A stretch of DNA of 43,760 bases from a delta proteobacterium NaphS2 (GTDB lineage: Bacteria; Desulfobacterota; DSM-4660; Desulfatiglandales; Desulfatiglandaceae). The notes under the pieces are model-generated. The model was given only the letters and a program-made list of their open reading frames with translations, did no database searches and was not told where the DNA came from. The stretch spans positions 1-43,760 of the forward strand of contig ADZZ01000716.1 of NCBI GenBank assembly GCA_000179315.1. Direction: 5' to 3'. The number at the start of each line of letters is the position of its first letter. Positions within the stretch are counted from its first letter, which is position 1. The position numbers and the translations under genes were made by a program. Of the stretch, positions 39,864 to 43,760 are shown in pieces.

Positions 39864-40917
39864 GCCCGGACTGGATCAACCATTTGTAAAAGGAACCGTC
39901 GAGACCAAAGCGGGTAAGGTCCCGGTGATTTCCTCGCAGCTTGAATGGACCGATCGTTGGGGCACTTTCAAGGCCCGCTGGGGCGTAAACCGGATGGATT
40001 ACAAAGTCGATCCCGGCCTTTACGCCCTTGGAAAGCCCGATGAAAAGGCAATGGTTTTTGTTACCGCCAATTATAAAATGAGCTTTGATCGACTTCGTGA
40101 ATCCCTAACCGTGAGAAACGTCTGGATCCTGGTTCTGGACACCAACGGCATCAACGTATGGTGCGCAGCGGGAAAAGGAACCTTCGGGACGGAAGAACTG
40201 GTTCGTCGCATTGCCGCAAGCGGTCTGGAGCAGATTGTGAGCCACCGTGAGTTGATTCTGCCCCAATTGTCGGGCCCGGGTGTGGCGGCTCACCTTGTAA
40301 AAAAGCAATCAGGGTTTAAAGTCATCTATGGGCCCATTTTGTCGGCTGATCTAACGCGTTTTCTGGATGGTGGGCGCAAGGCGACACCGGCCATGCGAAA
40401 AAAAAGCTTTTCAACAAGGGAAAGAACGGTCCTGGTGCCGGTTGAACTGGTGGGGACGCTTAAATGGAGTCTTGTGGTTCTCCCCTGTCTTTTCTTGGCA
40501 GCGGGGGTAGCCGGGGCTGAGGGATTCTGGGAAAGCGCCCTGCGTTACGGTCTGTTTGCCGTGATTGCCTATATTTGTGGCATTTTTTCCGGAGCGGTTC
40601 TGACGCCGATTTTGCTCCCATGGCTGCCGGGGCGTGCCTTTTCCTTTAAAGGGCTGATCATGGGGATTATAACGGCCATTGTGGTCGCAGTTTTCTGGCC
40701 GGGTAATTTTGAGACGTGGGCGGGTCGGGCGGAAATTTTTGCATGGTTTTTTCTGATTCCGTCCATATCGGCGTTTCTGGCAATGAACTTTACGGGTGCA
40801 TCCACTTATACCTCGCTTTCGGGGGTCAGAAAAGAGATGGAATGGGCCGTCCCTCTGGAGATTTTCGGGGTTGGCGTCGGTCTGCTTTTGTGGATTCTTT
40901 CGCTTATTGCGGCTTAA
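39856..40917 (+). CDS. hgcA: HgcA, mercury-methylating corrinoid protein (body)
   Basis: HgcA transfers a methyl group from a corrinoid to Hg(II). From the TTG at 39856 the frame gives 353 aa. The diagnostic cap-helix motif is NVWCAAGKGTFGTEEL, whose Cys (codon 40162-40164) is the lower cobalt ligand. It is followed by a conserved corrinoid-domain segment ending HRELILPQLSGPGVAAHLVKKQSGF. The C-terminal third has five hydrophobic helices, matching the five-helix membrane domain of the family. The natural start was probably TTG 38646, now cut off by the IS. TTG 39856 has no ribosome binding site and lies in the hairpin loop, so expression is doubtful although all conserved domains remain. hgcB starts 12 bp downstream. 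Confidence 0.92.
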   Translation: MSRPGLDQPFVKGTVETKAGKVPVISSQLEWTDRWGTFKARWGVNRMDYKVDPGLYALGKPDEKAMVFVTANYKMSFDRLRESLTVRNVWILVLDTNGINVWCAAGKGTFGTEELVRRIAASGLEQIVSHRELILPQLSGPGVAAHLVKKQSGFKVIYGPILSADLTRFLDGGRKATPAMRKKSFSTRERTVLVPVELVGTLKWSLVVLPCLFLAAGVAGAEGFWESALRYGLFAVIAYICGIFSGAVLTPILLPWLPGRAFSFKGLIMGIITAIVVAVFWPGNFETWAGRAEIFAWFFLIPSISAFLAMNFTGASTYTSLSGVRKEMEWAVPLEIFGVGVGLLLWILSLIAA

Positions 40918-40929
40918 GGAGTTTGCGAA

Positions 40930-41259
40930 ATGGAAAAATTTACGTATCTCAGGGATGTGGTAACACTGGCCCTCGATCAGGAAAAATGTGTTGGGTGCGG
41001 TATGTGTCTCATGGTTTGTCCACAAGAGGTCCTGAGCATGAATAATGGTTCCGCCGGTATTCTAAACAGGGACCGCTGCATGGAGTGCGGCGCCTGTGCA
41101 CGTAACTGCCCCACGGAAGCCATCACCGTTAAGGTGGGCGTGGGATGTGCCGCGGCTCTAATCAATGCGGCCTTGGGCAGGGATGGGTCATCATGCTGCT
41201 GCGTTATCGAGACGGAAAACAGTGGAACCTTTGCTTCGGGCAATCCGGGCTGTTGCTGA
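40930..41259 (+). CDS. hgcB: HgcB, ferredoxin partner of HgcA
   Basis: A 109-aa ferredoxin with two [4Fe-4S] motifs, CVGCGMCLMVCP (residues 20-31) and CMECGACARNCP (50-61). It supplies electrons to HgcA and is required for mercury methylation. It also has the extra conserved Cys73 in VGVGCAAA and vicinal Cys near the C-terminus (a CCC and a final CC), which distinguish HgcB from ordinary ferredoxins. AAGGAG lies about five bases before the ATG. Immediately follows hgcA and ends 21 bp before the convergent alanine dehydrogenase. No defect is visible in this gene. Confidence 0.95.
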   Translation: MEKFTYLRDVVTLALDQEKCVGCGMCLMVCPQEVLSMNNGSAGILNRDRCMECGACARNCPTEAITVKVGVGCAAALINAALGRDGSSCCCVIETENSGTFASGNPGCC

Positions 41260-41280
41260 GGTTTTAAGTGGGAAAGGCTG

Positions 41281-42381
41281 TTAAATCGGCGTGTAAGGCA
41301 GTCCCACACTTTCGGCAACGGCCTTGTGAACCACATGGCCTTTAATCACATTCATGCCTCTTGCAATCGCCGGGTTTTCCAGAACGGCTTTTTCGTAACC
41401 CGCATTGGCGATTTTGAGGGCGTAGGGGAGGGTGGCGTTGGTGAGCGCCATGGTGGAAGTGCGTGGCACCGCGCCGGGCATATTGTTGACGCAGTAATGG
41501 ACGACACCTTCTTCCACATACGTTGGATCTTCATGGGTAGTGGGACGGCTGGCCTCGCAGGCCCCCCCCTGATCGATAGAGATATCCACAATGGCGGCGC
41601 CCGGTTTCATCTTTGTGAGGAGTTCTCTTGAAATCAGCTTGGGTGCCGCAGCCCCTGGAATTAACACCGAACAGATGACCAGGTCGGCTTTGATGACTTC
41701 CTCTTCAAGGATTCCCTCATTGCTCATGAGGGTGGTTACGCTTCCCCGCATGACATCGTTTATGTAGTCCAGACGTTCCTGGTTGATGTCCAGGATGGTG
41801 ACCCGGGCCCCCGTCCCCACGGCGCTGAAGCAGGCGTGCAAACCGGCGATACCCGCTCCGATGATGACCACATAGGCGGGTCTGACGCCCGGTACGCCGC
41901 TTAAAAGAATGCCCATGCCGCCCGATTTGGCTTCAAGGCAGTAAGCGCCGGCCTGCACTGAGAGACGCCCTGCCACTGCGCTCATGGGAGCCAAAAGCGG
42001 AAGGGCGCCGGCGTCCGTCTGAATGGTTTCGTAGGCAATGCCCACTACTTTTTTTCCCACCAGTTCCTGCGCCAGTTCCCGGGCAGCCGCCAGATGGAGG
42101 TATGTGAAAATGATTTGATTTTCACGCATCAAATCATACTCAACGGGCAGCGGTTCCTTAACCTTCATGATCATGTCCGCATCCGCCCAGATGTCCTTTG
42201 GGTGTACGATGATCTCTGCGCCTGCCTGAATGTACTGCTCATTGGCAAAACCGCTGCCGAGGCCCGCGTTGGATTGAAACAAGACCGTGTGGCCGTTCTG
42301 TACAAGGGTCCTGACACCTGACGGGGTTACCGCTACCCTTTTTTCAGCCACTTTTACTTCCTCTGGAATACCTATATGCAT
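41281..42381 (-). CDS. ald: alanine dehydrogenase
   Basis: NAD-dependent conversion of L-alanine to pyruvate and ammonium, 366 aa. The N-terminus MHIGIPEEVKVAEKRVAVTP is typical; MIMKVKEPLPVEY and YLHLAA lie in the catalytic domain; the Rossmann motif is VIIGAGIAGLHACFSAVGTG. The C-terminal HYCVNNMPGAVPRTSTMALTN segment closes the active site. AGGAGG seven bases upstream fixes ATG 42381; the longer frame to 42453 runs into the patatin-like gene. The two minus-strand genes are 22 bp apart and probably co-transcribed. Confidence 0.96.
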   Translation of the reverse strand: MHIGIPEEVKVAEKRVAVTPSGVRTLVQNGHTVLFQSNAGLGSGFANEQYIQAGAEIIVHPKDIWADADMIMKVKEPLPVEYDLMRENQIIFTYLHLAAARELAQELVGKKVVGIAYETIQTDAGALPLLAPMSAVAGRLSVQAGAYCLEAKSGGMGILLSGVPGVRPAYVVIIGAGIAGLHACFSAVGTGARVTILDINQERLDYINDVMRGSVTTLMSNEGILEEEVIKADLVICSVLIPGAAAPKLISRELLTKMKPGAAIVDISIDQGGACEASRPTTHEDPTYVEEGVVHYCVNNMPGAVPRTSTMALTNATLPYALKIANAGYEKAVLENPAIARGMNVIKGHVVHKAVAESVGLPYTPI

Positions 42382-42403
42382 TTCGTTTCCTCCTTTGAGT
42401 GTT

Positions 42404-43714
42404 TCAAGCTGCCATCGGCTCTTGGCAGGCAGGTGCCATGGCAAGCACTTCATCTTGTCGGGGTGGTGCGGCGAATTTCGGGTTGGTCTTGATCCCGTGG
42501 GCCGTGAGAATCCTGTTCAGAATTTTATAATCCTTGCTGATGGATTCCCTGACGGAATCGTATCCTCTTTTTGCGGCCACCCGCCTTTCCCAGAAGTTTA
42601 TGGGGTTCATATCAAAAAATTTGTCGTCGTATTCCGTGGGTTCAACCAGGATAATGTCTCCTTTGAATTCGGGGTTCTTTTGGTAGAGTAAAATGCCGTG
42701 CATGAGGCGGGTGTGCAGCATGGTCCGCATCACTTGGTTGAAGATGGCATAGATGCCGTCTTTTGCGATGCGAATCCTGTCCTGATTGGCCTCGCACCGC
42801 TCACAGAAAAGATCCAGGTTGAACGGACGGAAGGGGTTGTAGCAAATAATCAAATCGGCATTTTTGGAGACGGCCAGATCCAGGTTGGTGGTTTTGATCA
42901 TCGCACCATCCACATAATCCACGCCGTCGATGTTGACGGGTCTGTAGAAGAAGGGAATGGCCATGGAGGCTTCCATGGCTCTTGAAATGGGTACCGTGTT
43001 GATTTCGTCATGTCCGAAAACCGCCCGCCGTGCACAGTCCAGGTTCATGCTGACGGTGTACAGCGCTTTGCCTCTCTTCTTGTAAAGGTCTTTAAAATCA
43101 TTGCTGAGACCATGGCTTTCCAGGTTTTTTCGAATGGCCCGTTCGAAATGGTGGGTGGTGAAAATGCCATTGGGCAGATAATGCCAGGGCCAGCTGGAGC
43201 GGTAGGCATCGGGGTTGCCGTTTTTAAGACAATAGGCAAGGAAGTCACCCACGTTTTTGTAAGTGGGCTTCATGGCCGTTTTGATCAGGCGACTGCGGAA
43301 CCCCTCCCTGAAAATGTTCTTATAGCGCACAATATCGGCGACTCGCTTGGGGACCATAGACAACATGTGGCCGATAATATGGGGGGGCATCTGAAAAAAC
43401 CCTTTAAAATTGGGCGTATAAAGATCCCATGCCCTCACGGGAGTCAATTTTCCCGGAAGCCCCTCCAGGCTGTCGGAAAGATCTTTTGAAGAAACGCCGT
43501 TGGCCAGAAAGGAAGCGATAATGGCGCCGGCACTCACGCCTACGAATATGTCAAAATCCCGGAGGCGGCGATTGGTCATAAAGCTGCTGAGTGCGTTTAA
43601 CCCGCCGATCTTGAAAGCGCCTCCTGAAATGCCGCCGCCGGAAAGCACCAAAGCGACTTTCGGATTGGGTTTAGGATGTTTCAGGTCACTCTTCTGTACG
43701 ATGGTAATGCCCAA
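42404..43714 (-). CDS. patatin-like phospholipase
   Basis: A 436-aa Ser-Asp dyad lipid acyl hydrolase. It shows the oxyanion motif LSGGGISGGAFKIGGL (about 24-39), the nucleophile elbow GVSAG with Ser about 61, and the Asp motif VDGAMI near residue 270. No signal peptide or transmembrane segment is obvious; a cytoplasmic or peripherally membrane-bound enzyme acting on phospholipids or polyhydroxyalkanoate is the family expectation. Start is a TTG at 43714 with AGGA six bases upstream. The last 46 bp of the window hold only AT-rich leader sequence. Confidence 0.9.
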   Translation of the reverse strand: MGITIVQKSDLKHPKPNPKVALVLSGGGISGGAFKIGGLNALSSFMTNRRLRDFDIFVGVSAGAIIASFLANGVSSKDLSDSLEGLPGKLTPVRAWDLYTPNFKGFFQMPPHIIGHMLSMVPKRVADIVRYKNIFREGFRSRLIKTAMKPTYKNVGDFLAYCLKNGNPDAYRSSWPWHYLPNGIFTTHHFERAIRKNLESHGLSNDFKDLYKKRGKALYTVSMNLDCARRAVFGHDEINTVPISRAMEASMAIPFFYRPVNIDGVDYVDGAMIKTTNLDLAVSKNADLIICYNPFRPFNLDLFCERCEANQDRIRIAKDGIYAIFNQVMRTMLHTRLMHGILLYQKNPEFKGDIILVEPTEYDDKFFDMNPINFWERRVAAKRGYDSVRESISKDYKILNRILTAHGIKTNPKFAAPPRQDEVLAMAPACQEPMAA

Positions 43715-43760
43715 TGTAAATCCTCATAACTATATGAAAATGCAAAATATATCGGCAAGT

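Overview
The window reads as a chromosome segment of a strictly anaerobic sulfate-reducing bacterium of the Desulfobacterota, most likely a relative of Desulfosarcina, Desulfococcus or Desulfatitalea. The evidence is the gene content: a dissimilatory-type sulfate adenylyltransferase (sat), a GTP-dependent PEP carboxykinase, remnants of futalosine-pathway menaquinone genes, a DsrE-like protein, and above all an hgcA-hgcB pair, the mercury-methylation genes found in such organisms. No rRNA, tRNA or CRISPR array was seen.

Region by region. 1-3.2 kb: an anchored alpha/beta hydrolase, a UbiB/AarF-type kinase and a small unknown protein. 3.2-7.3 kb: a strip of genomic debris holding broken mqnD and mqnP copies, the tail of a second TM2 gene, a transposase N-terminus and a C-terminal gene fragment, interspersed with small intact genes (TM2 protein, DsrE-like, ABM monooxygenase, SpoIIAA-like). 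7.4-8.7 kb: sat with a strong terminator. 8.9-11.5 kb: a signalling island (receiver-like protein, Cys-rich XRE regulator, Cys-containing PAS histidine kinase) with three copies of one palindromic operator-like site placed in or beside promoters. 11.5-13.5 kb: ywbE overlapping a DEAD-box helicase. 13.8-19.3 kb: pckG, a nitronate monooxygenase-like oxidoreductase, a hydrolase, an O-methyltransferase and a probable group II intron remnant. 19.3-24.3 kb: rarD, mscS, an M3-like metallopeptidase, a Nudix hydrolase and a truncated fic. 24.4-27 kb: a complete phage-shock locus (pspF divergent from pspABC) with a recognisable sigma-54 promoter. 27-35.3 kb: nfo, an unusual PEP/pyruvate-binding protein, glutamate dehydrogenase, fabH, a second Nudix protein and a fused HisH-HisF gene of the eukaryotic HIS7 type.

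35.5-41.3 kb is the most interesting part: a plus-strand run of nitrilase, moeA, an internally duplicated cob(I)alamin adenosyltransferase, hgcA and hgcB. A complete IS1595-family element (inverted repeats about 25 bp, perfect 8-bp target duplication) lies in the 5' end of hgcA. Removing it in silico restores a reading frame that begins at a TTG with a strong ribosome binding site and meets one in-frame TGA, directly after a Cys codon. A short GC-rich hairpin follows that TGA at SECIS-like distance, so the TGA could be a nonsense mutation or a selenocysteine codon. The window ends with alanine dehydrogenase and a patatin-like lipase on the minus strand.

All calls rest on reading the translated sequence and recalling family motifs; no database search was run.
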